In this document: in pieces, positions 8,335 through 16,452 of the stretch
Numbering within the stretch: position 1 is the stretch's first letter
How the letters are laid out: each line of letters starts with the position of its first letter
From: Solibacillus isronensis
GTDB taxonomy: Bacteria > Bacillota > Bacilli > Bacillales_A > Planococcaceae
Assembly: GCF_023715405.1 (NCBI RefSeq)
Contig: NZ_JAMBOC010000001.1
Location: forward strand, 2,294,001 to 2,358,000
Direction: 5' to 3'
DNA: 64,000 bases
Program-made: the position numbers and the translations under genes
Notes under the pieces: model-generated
Databases searched by the model: none
Seen by the model: only the letters and a program-made list of their open reading frames with translations
Told to the model about the DNA's origin: nothing

Positions 8335-8949
8335 TCATGCAATTTGGGAGAAAACCGATTCCTCTGTCAAACGGTAACCGTTATTCACCATTGCAATATG
8401 TGAGTTATACTTTTCTGCAACTATATTGAATGAACGCTGAAATAACTGCTTTTCCAACCCTCGACCAAATACTGTTTGCTCGTCTGGATTAAGTGCAAAA
8501 TCTTGTTGGAACTTTTCCGGTATTGTAAAGGAAAGATTTTCGTTAGCCAACGAGATTGCTTCCTCTGATTGTACTTGCTCTGAATGTTGGTTTTGAGTGT
8601 TTGCCGGCATTTGCGGAATGGAAGTTGATACATTTGCTGCTGTAAGTAAATCTTGAGATGAAGGGACAGCTGATGCTGGACGCACATTATCCAATGTTGG
8701 TGTTTGTTTATACGTGAAGTCATTTACCACTGCAAGATTTTCGGCCAGATTGGCATTATCCTGTGTTAGCAAATCTTTTTCTGTTTTACCGGAAAGGAGG
8801 TTTTCCAGCACTTTTAGCAGTGGATTTTTACTTGGATCCGTATACTGTGCATGCTTTTTATATGCTTCGCCCGCCTCTTTGCGGAGCTGGGAGCGTTTTC
8901 TATCATCTAACTCTGGACTAAATCTTCGTGCCAAGCTACTAATCTTCAT
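8335..8949 (-). CDS. Protein of unknown function, 204 residues
   Basis: Not recognised. The protein begins with a basic segment (MKISSLARRFSPELDDRKRSQLRKEA), has a polar low-complexity middle rich in Asn, Gln and Ser (about residues 85-145), and ends in a more ordered region with FGRGLEKQLFQRSFNIVAEKYNSHIAMVNNGYRL. There is no signal peptide, membrane segment or cysteine. The start is ATG 8949, six bases after AAGGGGTG; an upstream GTG overlaps that ribosome site. It is a single gene with its own terminator. The disordered linker between two ordered ends suggests a small adaptor or scaffold, but this is only a guess. Confidence 0.6.
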   Translation of the reverse strand: MKISSLARRFSPELDDRKRSQLRKEAGEAYKKHAQYTDPSKNPLLKVLENLLSGKTEKDLLTQDNANLAENLAVVNDFTYKQTPTLDNVRPASAVPSSQDLLTAANVSTSIPQMPANTQNQHSEQVQSEEAISLANENLSFTIPEKFQQDFALNPDEQTVFGRGLEKQLFQRSFNIVAEKYNSHIAMVNNGYRLTEESVFSQIA

Positions 8950-9220
8950 CTTCTTCACCCCTTTTGTAAAAGTTGCATTAATTTTTTATTAATATACCAA
9001 CATATACCGCTTTTATATAGAAGATATTCACCGATTGTTCATATTCAGAACTTTCTTACCAACCTTCTCTGCTCTCTCAATCTACAAAATGGACTATCTG
9101 TTAGTTTTAATTCAAGTACCCATTACCTATAATAAAAAAACCAATCTTTACACTGCCTTTATAGTATGGAAACAATCTCCGTTTAAAATTAAGAATCATT
9201 ACTACAGGTAGGAGCATTCC

Positions 9221-10081
9221 ATGAAAACATCCGTAAATTCAAAGCCGAACAATTCAATTGATTTCAAGGAAGTGATGCAGCGGTTTCTGTTAAAGAGTAA
9301 AACAATCCGTCATCTATCCCGGTCATTAGCATTGAAAAATATTATTGCACAGGAGGCAATGAGTACATATTTTCAGCCTATTTATGATGTAAGATACAAT
9401 ACGACATTTGGTTTTGAAGCATTGAACCGCCCTATTGCGCTGAAGCTTTTTCAAACGGCCGATATTTTCTATGAATTTGTTGGACAAACGGATAAAGTAT
9501 TTTTGTTTGAATGCTTTTGCCGGAATCTTTCGCTCGTGCGCTATCACAAAAAATTGCTCAATTACAATACGACGAAAGATTTCACTTTGTTTATCAATAT
9601 CCATCCAAATGTTTTGCTCGATAAAAAATATCATAGCGGCGAAACAAGGGCTTTACTGGAAAAATTGAATATTTCCCCTGAGCAAGTTGTATTTGAGCTG
9701 ACGGAACGCAGTGCTGTCGGAGATTTCGAGGAATTTGCACGGGTCCTTTCCCACTACCGGTCACAAGGCTATCGTATTGCGGTTGATGATGTCGGTTCAG
9801 GCTACAATAGTTTAAAAACATTAATTTATCTAAAGCCGGAATTCATTAAGCTGGATCGCTCACTTATTCAAAATATCGATCAGCATAAAGCACAGCAGCA
9901 GCTTTTAACAGTTATTTTAAATTATGCAATCGAATCGGGGACAAAAGTAATTGCTGAAGGCATTGAAACAAAGGCGGAATATGAATTCATCCAATCAGTT
10001 GGCGTTCATTATGCGCAAGGCTACGCAATCGGGCGCCCTCACTCGGATTTAATAGAAGGAATAAATCCGAGTTCTGAATGA
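9221..10081 (+). CDS. EAL-domain cyclic-di-GMP phosphodiesterase
   Basis: A stand-alone EAL protein of 286 residues predicted to hydrolyse c-di-GMP to pGpG. The signature residues are present: FEALNRP with E66-A67-L68, FINIHP, the ELTER metal Glu near 163, DDVGSGYNSL near 188 with the Asp pair, FIKLD, and the catalytic-loop AEGIET near 246, then QGYAIGRP. So it should be catalytically competent. No GGDEF, PAS or membrane domain precedes it; the first 35 residues are polar and could be a regulatory tail. The ribosome site is GGTAGGAG. It is monocistronic. Confidence 0.88.
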   Translation: MKTSVNSKPNNSIDFKEVMQRFLLKSKTIRHLSRSLALKNIIAQEAMSTYFQPIYDVRYNTTFGFEALNRPIALKLFQTADIFYEFVGQTDKVFLFECFCRNLSLVRYHKKLLNYNTTKDFTLFINIHPNVLLDKKYHSGETRALLEKLNISPEQVVFELTERSAVGDFEEFARVLSHYRSQGYRIAVDDVGSGYNSLKTLIYLKPEFIKLDRSLIQNIDQHKAQQQLLTVILNYAIESGTKVIAEGIETKAEYEFIQSVGVHYAQGYAIGRPHSDLIEGINPSSE

Positions 10082-10100
10082 AATCCGGACAATATAAAAG

Positions 10101-10140
10101 GCGACTGAATATCCCTTATCGGATGTTCAGTCGCTTAATT
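10101..10140 (+). terminator. Intrinsic terminator of the EAL gene
   Basis: GCGACTGAATATCC (10101-10114) pairs with GGATGTTCAGTCGC (10121-10134) with one mismatch. A TTAATTTTT tail follows, and an A-rich left flank may serve the opposing nitroreductase gene. Confidence 0.85.
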
Positions 10141-10148
10141 TTTATTCA

Positions 10149-10781
10149 CTAATACCCATTGAAATTCACAAATTCTCCAACCGGTTTACGGTAACCTCGT
10201 GCGCGTACTTTATCAACGCTTTTCCCAATTGTAATCATCATAACCGGCTCTAAATGATCTGGAATATTGAACTCTTTTCTTAATTCATCAACATTATGGA
10301 CATGCATTGGACATGTATCAAATCCGTAATGCTTGGCACTCATCATAAAAAGCATGGCGTGAATCCCTGCATTTCGCATCAATTCTAAATTTAATTCATG
10401 CGGATTGTCTTTTAACCCGTCACTATATCCTTTAATCAATTCCATCGTCATATCATATTCCACTTCATCCATCATCTTCAGCATTTTTAGTGGACTGTAG
10501 ATTTTTTCGACTTCCGGCATTTCAATGCTGTTTTTATTCCCCATAACAATAACAACACCGCTTGATGTATGGATTTTATATTGGTTGTAGCTTAATTCTT
10601 TTACTCTTTCTTTCTTCTCTTGATCTGTAATAACCAAGTAATTCGTAAACTGAAGGTTGTATGCGCTTGGAGCCAGCTTTGTCAGCTCAAATATATTTTT
10701 AAAATCCTCTTCTGTCATTTGTTCATTTTCAATAAAGTTCATTGCGGAATGGCGAGATTTTACTAATTCTTCAAAGTTCAT
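10149..10781 (-). CDS. Nitroreductase family protein
   Basis: FMN-dependent NAD(P)H oxidoreductase of 210 residues, of the type that reduces quinones or nitro compounds. The usual landmarks are an N-terminal SRHSAMNF (FMN phosphate contact), LAPSAYNLQFTNYLVITD (about 35-52), a central helical region, and GIHAMLFMMSAKHYGFDTCPM followed by HLEPVMMITIGK. Its start lies in a 185-195 bp divergent promoter region shared with an SDR gene. Two inverted repeats there could be operators. The nearest well-known relatives are YodC/YdgI-type enzymes; the substrate is unknown. Confidence 0.8.
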   Translation of the reverse strand: MNFEELVKSRHSAMNFIENEQMTEEDFKNIFELTKLAPSAYNLQFTNYLVITDQEKKERVKELSYNQYKIHTSSGVVIVMGNKNSIEMPEVEKIYSPLKMLKMMDEVEYDMTMELIKGYSDGLKDNPHELNLELMRNAGIHAMLFMMSAKHYGFDTCPMHVHNVDELRKEFNIPDHLEPVMMITIGKSVDKVRARGYRKPVGEFVNFNGY

Positions 10782-10825
10782 ATTGTGCTACCTCTTCCTT
10801 GTAATTTATTTCAAATTAAAGTATC

Positions 10826-10841
10826 TTTATTTCGAGATAAA
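10826..10841. promoter_or_regulatory. Imperfect inverted repeat upstream of the nitroreductase gene
   Basis: TTTATTTCGAGATAAA, symmetric at 14 of 16 positions, about 45 bp before the nitroreductase start. A possible operator; the regulator is not identified. Confidence 0.35.
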
Positions 10842-10902
10842 TTTACCATATTATAAATTTAGTTGTCAATAATTTCATTTCTTTTAGTCGATTGAGAAGT
10901 AG

Positions 10903-10922
10903 TAGAAAGTCCATACTTTCTA
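10903..10922. promoter_or_regulatory. Inverted repeat upstream of the SDR gene
   Basis: TAGAAAGT-CCAT-ACTTTCTA, a perfect 8-bp inverted repeat 53 bp before the SDR start. Its symmetry suits a dimeric regulator of the HxlR/MarR kind, which is an inference. Confidence 0.45.
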
Positions 10923-10975
10923 TAGGAATTCAATTATTTATAAAAAATATTTGAAAGAAACAGGAGATGAAGAAA

Positions 10976-11746
10976 GTGAAATTCGAAAACAAAATCATCA
11001 TTGTCACTGGCGCAGCAGGAGGTATTGGTAAAGAGGTTGTAAGAAAACTGGTTAATGAAAAAGCAAAAGTTGTATTGGTCGATCTAAACGAAGACGCGAT
11101 TAAATCCGTTCAAACAGAACTCTCACTTACAGATGAAAACAGCTTAATCGTAAAAGCAGATGTGTCAAAAGAAGACAATGTAAAAAACTATGTGGATCAA
11201 ACCATTTCGAAATTCGGCCGGATCGACGGCTTTGTGAATAACGCTGGTGTTGAAGGCCCAGCAAAACCTCTTGAAGAAATTACAGAAAAAGAATTCGACT
11301 TTGTATATGGCATTAATGTAAAAGGTGTTCTGTTCGGTTTGAAATATGTATTGCCGGTAATGAAAGAGCAAAAATCCGGTTCTATAGTCAATACTTCATC
11401 TGTAGCCGGTTTAATCGGTTCTCCAAGTATGGCACTATATAATTCCTCTAAACATGCTGTAATGGGTCTTAATAAGGTAGCCGCTTTAGAAGCAGCAACG
11501 TATAATGTTCGCGTAAATACGGTAAATCCAGGTGTGATCAATACACAAATGATGCGTAAAATTGAATCAAATGTTGCGCCGGGCGCTGCTGAGGCAGCTC
11601 AAGCAGCCTACAATGATGCTGTACCGATGAAACGCTATGGTGAACCGGAAGAAGTAGCAAATGTTATTGCTTTCTTACTTTCAGATGAAGCCTCTTATGT
11701 AAGCTCTTCTTCGTTCACAATTGACGGCGCTTTATACAATGTTTAA
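10976..11746 (+). CDS. Short-chain dehydrogenase/reductase
   Basis: Classical SDR of 256 residues with a FabG/glucose-dehydrogenase-like fold. Motifs are TGAAGGIG for cofactor binding, NNAG, the catalytic Ser in VNTSSVAG, and YNSSK giving the Tyr-Lys pair, followed by a C-terminal IDGALYNV. The basic sequence after the second strand is absent and an Asp follows (VLVDLNED), suggesting NAD(H) rather than NADP(H). I choose GTG 10976 because AGGAG lies nine bases before it; the ATG at 10967 overlaps the ribosome site. Substrate unknown. It is divergent from a nitroreductase, so both may answer to an electrophile or quinone signal. Confidence 0.82.
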   Translation: MKFENKIIIVTGAAGGIGKEVVRKLVNEKAKVVLVDLNEDAIKSVQTELSLTDENSLIVKADVSKEDNVKNYVDQTISKFGRIDGFVNNAGVEGPAKPLEEITEKEFDFVYGINVKGVLFGLKYVLPVMKEQKSGSIVNTSSVAGLIGSPSMALYNSSKHAVMGLNKVAALEAATYNVRVNTVNPGVINTQMMRKIESNVAPGAAEAAQAAYNDAVPMKRYGEPEEVANVIAFLLSDEASYVSSSSFTIDGALYNV

Positions 11747-11760
11747 ATGTAAAGAAAAGG

Positions 11761-11796
11761 AAAACCAAAAGAGCCCATTCTTTTGGTTTTTTCCCA
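11761..11796 (+). terminator. Intrinsic terminator of the SDR gene
   Basis: AAAACCAAAAGA and TCTTTTGGTTTT, a perfect 12-bp stem followed by TTCCC. Confidence 0.85.
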
Positions 11797-11895
11797 GTTT
11801 TTTTATTCCCTACAAAACCCGCTAACTCTGCCACTGTAAGTTATATATGTTAATATAAAATCGTTATTCTCAAGCACTATCGGAGGTTTATAGAA

Positions 11896-12825
11896 ATGAA
11901 GATAAATAAAGGCGTATTCTTTGTACTGCTTGGTGCAGGATGCTTTGGTTTTACACCTGTATTCGCTAAGTTAGGGTTTGGGCACGGTTACTCACTTGGT
12001 CAAATCAATCTTGTCCAAATGGTCATTTCCTTTCTGCTGTTATGGTTGATCTCTTTCATAAAAGGGGTCGGGGCGAAGGGACTGACTAAAAAGAACATCC
12101 TTCCAATAATGATTACCGGCTGTTTTATTGGTTTAACAAGTATTTTTTATTATGGTGCGATGCAATATTTACCTGCATCACTGGCCATCATTTTAATGTT
12201 CCAGTTCGTTTGGATCGGCATTATGTTCGAATGGGTTTTCAATAAAATTAAACCCGCGCCGATTACTCTATTGGCCATTGTTCTTATTTTAATCGGTGTA
12301 TTTTTCGCATCGAATATTTTAACTGGCGATATGCAAGGCCTTCCGATTAAAGGATTTGTTATGGGGATATTATCTGCCTTTACATATGCTGCCTTTATCT
12401 TTTTCAGCGGGAAAGTTGCTGTTGAAGTTCATCCATTAACCCGTACATCTTTAATGGTGACAGGTTCCACGATTTTAGTATTTCTTATCTTTATGAAGGA
12501 CATTCCTGCTGTATTTCCTCTTGAAGGAAACTTGATGACGAGTGCAGCCGGGGTTTCATTGTTTGGAGCGGTATTGCCGCCACTGTTTTATGCAGTCGGT
12601 GCACCACTCATTTCAGGAGGTTTGGCGAATATATTAACTTCTGTTGAACTGCCTGTCGCGATTTTATCGGCTAGCATTATTTTGGCTGAAACGGTCACAA
12701 CTTTGCAATGGATCGGAATTGTGCTGATCCTCATAGCGATTGTATTAAATGAAATCGGCCCGAACATCATTCGGATGAGAAAACGATCAAAAAGAACAAT
12801 TCTTCATCAGCATAATAAAAATTAA
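11896..12825 (+). CDS. EamA/DMT-family permease
   Basis: A 309-residue protein with ten predicted transmembrane segments in two EamA repeats (about residues 5-135 and 150-290), as in drug/metabolite exporters of the RhaT/YdcZ kind. The first repeat opens GVFFVLLGAGCFGFTPVFAKLGF; the second repeat has a similar ILSAFTYAAFIFFSGKVA start. The C-terminus is short and basic (RMRKRSKR). The ribosome site is CGGAGG. It is a single gene; the substrate cannot be told. Confidence 0.82.
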   Translation: MKINKGVFFVLLGAGCFGFTPVFAKLGFGHGYSLGQINLVQMVISFLLLWLISFIKGVGAKGLTKKNILPIMITGCFIGLTSIFYYGAMQYLPASLAIILMFQFVWIGIMFEWVFNKIKPAPITLLAIVLILIGVFFASNILTGDMQGLPIKGFVMGILSAFTYAAFIFFSGKVAVEVHPLTRTSLMVTGSTILVFLIFMKDIPAVFPLEGNLMTSAAGVSLFGAVLPPLFYAVGAPLISGGLANILTSVELPVAILSASIILAETVTTLQWIGIVLILIAIVLNEIGPNIIRMRKRSKRTILHQHNKN

Positions 12826-12830
12826 TTAGG

Positions 12831-12873
12831 ATGCTAATCAACTGTGCAAACAGCCGTTGGTTAGCGTCTTTTT
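12831..12873 (+). terminator. Intrinsic terminator of the EamA gene
   Basis: GCTAATCAAC (12833-12842) and GTTGGTTAGC (12855-12864), then TTTTTATTT. Confidence 0.8.
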
Positions 12874-12884
12874 ATTTACAGAAA

Positions 12885-12919
12885 CAAAAAAGCTTATCAA
12901 TAATTTTCTATTGATAGGC
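12885..12919 (-). terminator. Intrinsic terminator facing the Gln-rich gene
   Basis: GCTTATCAAT and ATTGATAGGC arms with an eight-base loop, then TTTTTTG on the minus strand. Confidence 0.8.
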
Positions 12920-12948
12920 TAAATTGATATTTCGAGTTTTATATTTAA

Positions 12949-13323
12949 TTATCTAAAGAGATTCAGCATTGCGCCTACTTGTCTCATCGTATTAATTCCA
13001 TTAGTTAATGTCCCTACATGGCCCATCATTGTATTTAAATTATCAGATAGACCGCTAAAGCGAGACCCCTGCTGTTGTTGCTGTTGGGTAAAAGGGTTGA
13101 ACTGCTGTTGCTGCTGTTGTGGATAAGGATTGAACTGCTGTTGCCCCTGCCGCCCCTGTCTAGGATTCACTGGATATGGCGGATAAAAGGCTTCCCTCGG
13201 TCTTGCAAATTCATTGGATCGAGGCATTCCCATCTGCTGTCTGCCCATTTGCGGTGGAGGACCAAATTGTTGTCCATTTGGCGGAAACATCCCCGCTCTA
13301 GAATTTTGCCCAAAAAATGGCAT
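12949..13323 (-). CDS. Gln/Pro-rich YppG/VrrA-like protein
   Basis: A 124-residue low-complexity protein (MPFFGQNSR...). The middle holds two tandem copies of FNP(Y/F)(P/T) followed by six glutamines. The C-terminal 35 residues are ordered and hydrophobic (LSDNLNTMMGHVGTLTNGINTMRQVGAMLNLFR), which is the pattern of YppG/YqfQ (VrrA)-type proteins of sporulating Bacillales. A spore-coat or envelope role is plausible but unproven. The CAG-type repeats make copy-number variation between strains likely. The start is ATG 13323, six bases after GGAGGTG; an upstream GTG overlaps that site. Confidence 0.6.
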   Translation of the reverse strand: MPFFGQNSRAGMFPPNGQQFGPPPQMGRQQMGMPRSNEFARPREAFYPPYPVNPRQGRQGQQQFNPYPQQQQQQFNPFTQQQQQQGSRFSGLSDNLNTMMGHVGTLTNGINTMRQVGAMLNLFR

Positions 13324-13493
13324 ATGATTCACCTCCCTACTAAGTTTGAACTCTAACCTAGTATATGTTCATGATTTTTCGCAATATAGACATTTGAAAT
13401 ACTTGGATGAAACGTTAATTACTCATAGTCACGCCCCCTTCACCCCCAATAAAAAGAATGCATATGAATAAAGAAAAAGATTGGAGCAATGTC

Positions 13494-13955
13494 ATGAACA
13501 AATTTAATCCCGAAAGGCTGTCCGTTGAATACAGGGATGGTATTACCGCAACAGAACCTGTTATTTCAAGACATCATACACTCACCCATTCTGATAACAC
13601 CGGAGAATTATTTTTAACAATCGGAACACAGTTTGCGTGGGACAAAGTGAATAATGATATGAGAGATGAAGTAATTGGCGACTGGAAAACGAATGGGTAC
13701 TATATTTATTACAACGCCTATGTAATGGTTAACAAAGAAGGACAGGATTTTAATACAGCAATGCGGCGTTATGAAGTATTCAGGCGTGAATTGCCGCTTG
13801 CATTGACGGCGATCCGGTATGGTGACCGCTTTATATTCGATGTCTATCCAGCTCTGGACAATGGATTAATCATCGTAAACTTTATATCCACATACCCCCA
13901 GTTATATAAACAAGAGATTGTTGGGACTTTCAGCAGTTATTCCACTTCCTTTTAA
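13494..13955 (+). CDS. Staygreen family protein
   Basis: A 153-residue protein with the start pattern FNPERLSVEYRDGITATEPVISRHHTLTHSD and GELFLTIGTQFAWDKVN...MRDEVIGDW, which I recognise as the bacterial staygreen (SGR) family. Plant SGR removes magnesium from chlorophyll a; some bacterial homologues have Mg-dechelatase activity, yet Bacillales make no chlorophyll, so the natural substrate here is unknown. There is no signal peptide. The start is ATG 13494, behind TTGGAG at eight bases. It is a single gene between a Gln-rich gene and a GNAT gene. Confidence 0.75.
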   Translation: MNKFNPERLSVEYRDGITATEPVISRHHTLTHSDNTGELFLTIGTQFAWDKVNNDMRDEVIGDWKTNGYYIYYNAYVMVNKEGQDFNTAMRRYEVFRRELPLALTAIRYGDRFIFDVYPALDNGLIIVNFISTYPQLYKQEIVGTFSSYSTSF

Positions 13956-14062
13956 TATAATGAAATGCGGTAAAATGTAATATTTAACTCCACTCCCTTT
14001 TATGGTATTAATTGTTAGTGCATAACGCACAATACTTCACTTTAAATGAGAGAGGGAAAAAA

Positions 14063-14506
14063 ATGCTGCATTTAAAAACGATTACAAAAGACAATTGGAT
14101 AAAAGCGATCTCGCTAAAAGTACGGGAGGATCAAGTGAAGTTTGTCGCCTCAAATGCGGTATCACTGGCACAGCTGAACTTTCTGCAAAACTTCCATGCG
14201 AAAGGAATTTACTATGGGGAGGAAATGGTCGGGTTCACGCTTTATGGTCTGGATGAAGAAGACCATGAGTACTGGATTTACCGTATGATGATTGACCAAA
14301 AACATCAGGGGAAAGGTTATGGCAAAGAGGCGGTTCAGCTCGTTATAGAGGATATTCAGAAAATGAAAGAACCTCACCATCAAACGATTACCCTTTCCTA
14401 TGAACCTGACAATGAGCATGCAAAGCGCATCTATAAAAAAATGGGCTTCCAGGAAATAGACGGCCTTGTTATTGATGGTGAGCAAGTAGCACGCTATACG
14501 TTTTAG
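14063..14506 (+). CDS. GNAT acetyltransferase, SpeG/BltD-like
   Basis: A 147-residue N-acetyltransferase. The acetyl-CoA binding motif is visible as YRMMIDQKHQGKGYGKEAVQLVIEDI (Q/R-x-x-G-x-G/A at QGKGYG), with YEPDNEHAKRIYKKMGFQEIDG behind it. The N-terminal LKTITKDNWIKAISLKV and the FVASNAVSLAQ segment resemble the spermine/spermidine acetyltransferase BltD of B. subtilis (about 150 residues). The start is ATG 14063 after GAGAGGG. It is followed within 11 bp by a membrane-anchored unknown gene, forming a two-gene operon. Confidence 0.75.
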   Translation: MLHLKTITKDNWIKAISLKVREDQVKFVASNAVSLAQLNFLQNFHAKGIYYGEEMVGFTLYGLDEEDHEYWIYRMMIDQKHQGKGYGKEAVQLVIEDIQKMKEPHHQTITLSYEPDNEHAKRIYKKMGFQEIDGLVIDGEQVARYTF

Positions 14507-14517
14507 GAGAAACAGCG

Positions 14518-15333
14518 ATGCAAATAATAAAGATAGTGTTACTGGCGTTACTGGCGATTCCAGCGTTCTTTATTTTAATACTCACGATTGCTTCATTTGA
14601 TTATTTTTACTACCCGATTATCGGCTTCAAAGCAGAAAATGCCGCCGAAGCTTCTCTTGAAGAAAAATATAACGAAGACTTTGTGATTGATGAATCTACC
14701 TACTCCAAACCATTGGGCAATGATTTCGGGGATTACCATATTATCGCTCATCCAAAAAAGAATCCTGATCTGGAAGTTACAGTTTCGGTAAATGAGGATA
14801 TGGAGCCGTTTTATGATACGTATTTGCAAATCCATTGGCGTGATGAACTGAATACGCGATTCGGGTTGCTGTATGAAGAGCTTTATGGAACGGTTGAAAA
14901 ATACTCCTATATGGTAAATGTGTCATTTTCGGATGAAATCGAAGCACGATATGACCATAACGACACGTACGAAGAGATTTTGCAAAAAGAAGCTAACGGT
15001 ATCGGAAATATTGTCTTTGCAAATGTTATTCTGGAATCCTCCAACAATATAAACGACCAGCTGGAGAAAGCCTATAAGATGATTCAGCATTTTAAAAATC
15101 AGAATTTAAATTACTTCAACATTGAAATTGTGTTCTTTAATGAAGATGTGCAAAAACAGCTGACGAAAAGGGACCGCAAACTACCCTATAATGAGTTTAA
15201 CTTCAAACATTTGGATGATAGAACTGCCCGATTTTATTTTTCGTATGAATCAGAGGATGCGGAGTCTGTAAAAGAACTGAATGAGCTAAAATCTCCCGCT
15301 GATCTGGAGCAATATGTTAAAGATATAAATTGA
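14518..15333 (+). CDS. Membrane-anchored protein of unknown function
   Basis: Not recognised. The 271 residues start with one strong hydrophobic segment (about 5-28), with no lipobox, followed by a polar, acidic, probably extracytoplasmic domain rich in Tyr, Asp and Glu (for example DEIEARYDHNDTYEEILQKEA). There are no cysteines or metal motifs. The ribosome site GGAG starts just after the GNAT stop, 11 bp away, so the genes should be co-transcribed. A role as a cell-surface accessory protein is only a guess. Confidence 0.65.
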   Translation: MQIIKIVLLALLAIPAFFILILTIASFDYFYYPIIGFKAENAAEASLEEKYNEDFVIDESTYSKPLGNDFGDYHIIAHPKKNPDLEVTVSVNEDMEPFYDTYLQIHWRDELNTRFGLLYEELYGTVEKYSYMVNVSFSDEIEARYDHNDTYEEILQKEANGIGNIVFANVILESSNNINDQLEKAYKMIQHFKNQNLNYFNIEIVFFNEDVQKQLTKRDRKLPYNEFNFKHLDDRTARFYFSYESEDAESVKELNELKSPADLEQYVKDIN

Positions 15334-15349
15334 AATTTGTCTTCAATGA

Positions 15350-15382
15350 TAAAACCCACTTATACAGTTTAAGTGGGTTTTT
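15350..15382. terminator. Bidirectional terminator
   Basis: AACCCACTTA and TAAGTGGGTT, a perfect 10-bp stem, with an A run on the left and T run on the right. It serves both the 14518-15333 gene and the opposing WYL gene. Confidence 0.85.
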
Positions 15383-16344
15383 CAACGGCAATATACGGAC
15401 ACGCTCTCTTGTATCCCTTTTAAAACTTCTTCCGGCAATTTTCTAATTGTTATATCCGCTCCCAGAAACAGCAGCCAATTCGTTATCTCTACTATGTCTT
15501 CCTCGTTTTCAGTATTGATGAAAGCCTCTAGAATGGCTGTCGTTTGGTAAGGATTTGTATAGGAAATAGAAAGCTTTAAAGGATGATATTTTTTAAACTG
15601 TGCAATCGCTTTTGGACCAAGCTCAAGTACAAGGTTATTCTCTTTACTCCGCTCACTAAGCTTTTCTAAAATCTCCTTCTTACTGATTCTATTTTTCCCC
15701 TCGTCCGATTTTATATCGATAAGATGCGAGACAGGAAAAATCCGATTCTTTTCCTCACCTGCATCAAAGCCTTCTATCAGCCAGTTCCCCTTTTTATGAT
15801 GAAGATACAAGAGATAAATTGAATATGTTTTTATTAACTTCCCTTCTTTCACTGAAATAATTAAATAGCGGTCAATCAGAAGTGTTTGTATAAGCTTTTC
15901 TATCACAGGATCAGGTAAATCGGATAAATCCAGCAAATCCGGATTGTGAGGGTTCGTACCTTCGAAAAGCAAGATTTGGTTTAACAGCACAAGGTCGTCT
16001 TGCTGGTTTTCTGAAATTAAACCGAGTAGTTTCTCAGCTAACGACTGGCGACTTTTTAAATATGGAAGCTGTTGATTTCTTGTCGCCATAAAGGCAATAA
16101 AAAGAGCTTTAATCTCATTATCTGTAAAGCGAACAGCTGGAAGCACAGAATTATGCAGAACACTATAACCCCCTTCTCTTCCTACTTCAGCGACAAGGGG
16201 CATCCCAATAGTTTCAATTTCTCTAATATCTCGTATAGCCGTTGAACGCGAGATATTAAACTCTTGCATAATTTCAGAAATGGTAAAGTGAGCACGGTTG
16301 TTGATATACCGCATAATTGTATTAATCCGTTCAACTTTTTTCAT
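15382..16344 (-). CDS. WYL-domain transcriptional regulator, YafY type
   Basis: A 320-residue DeoR-like regulator. The N-terminal winged helix is residues 1-60 (ERINTIMRYINNRAHFTISEIMQEFNISRSTAIRDIREIE, GMPLVAEVGREGGYSV). A middle helical region and a C-terminal WYL-type ligand domain follow, with a KGNWLIEGFDAGEEKNRIFPVSHLIDI segment. The start is ATG 16344, with GGAGG five bases upstream; a 12-codon-longer frame lacks a ribosome site. It is divergent from a small GyrI-like protein, the usual setting of a regulator controlling its neighbour. Confidence 0.82.
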   Translation of the reverse strand: MKKVERINTIMRYINNRAHFTISEIMQEFNISRSTAIRDIREIETIGMPLVAEVGREGGYSVLHNSVLPAVRFTDNEIKALFIAFMATRNQQLPYLKSRQSLAEKLLGLISENQQDDLVLLNQILLFEGTNPHNPDLLDLSDLPDPVIEKLIQTLLIDRYLIISVKEGKLIKTYSIYLLYLHHKKGNWLIEGFDAGEEKNRIFPVSHLIDIKSDEGKNRISKKEILEKLSERSKENNLVLELGPKAIAQFKKYHPLKLSISYTNPYQTTAILEAFINTENEEDIVEITNWLLFLGADITIRKLPEEVLKGIQESVSVYCR

Positions 16345-16452
16345 TGGCGCCTCCGAAACAGTATCATATTCTGACATGATTTATGGCTATTATAAACCTA
16401 TCAAGTAAAAAAACAAATCTTGATTAAAACAAAATTGAAAGAAGGGTTTTAT

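Noticed and set aside
13075..13356. A Leu-rich plus-strand frame opposite the Gln-rich gene
   Set aside because: It is the antisense of CAG/CAA glutamine codons; the minus-strand gene has the ribosome site and terminator.
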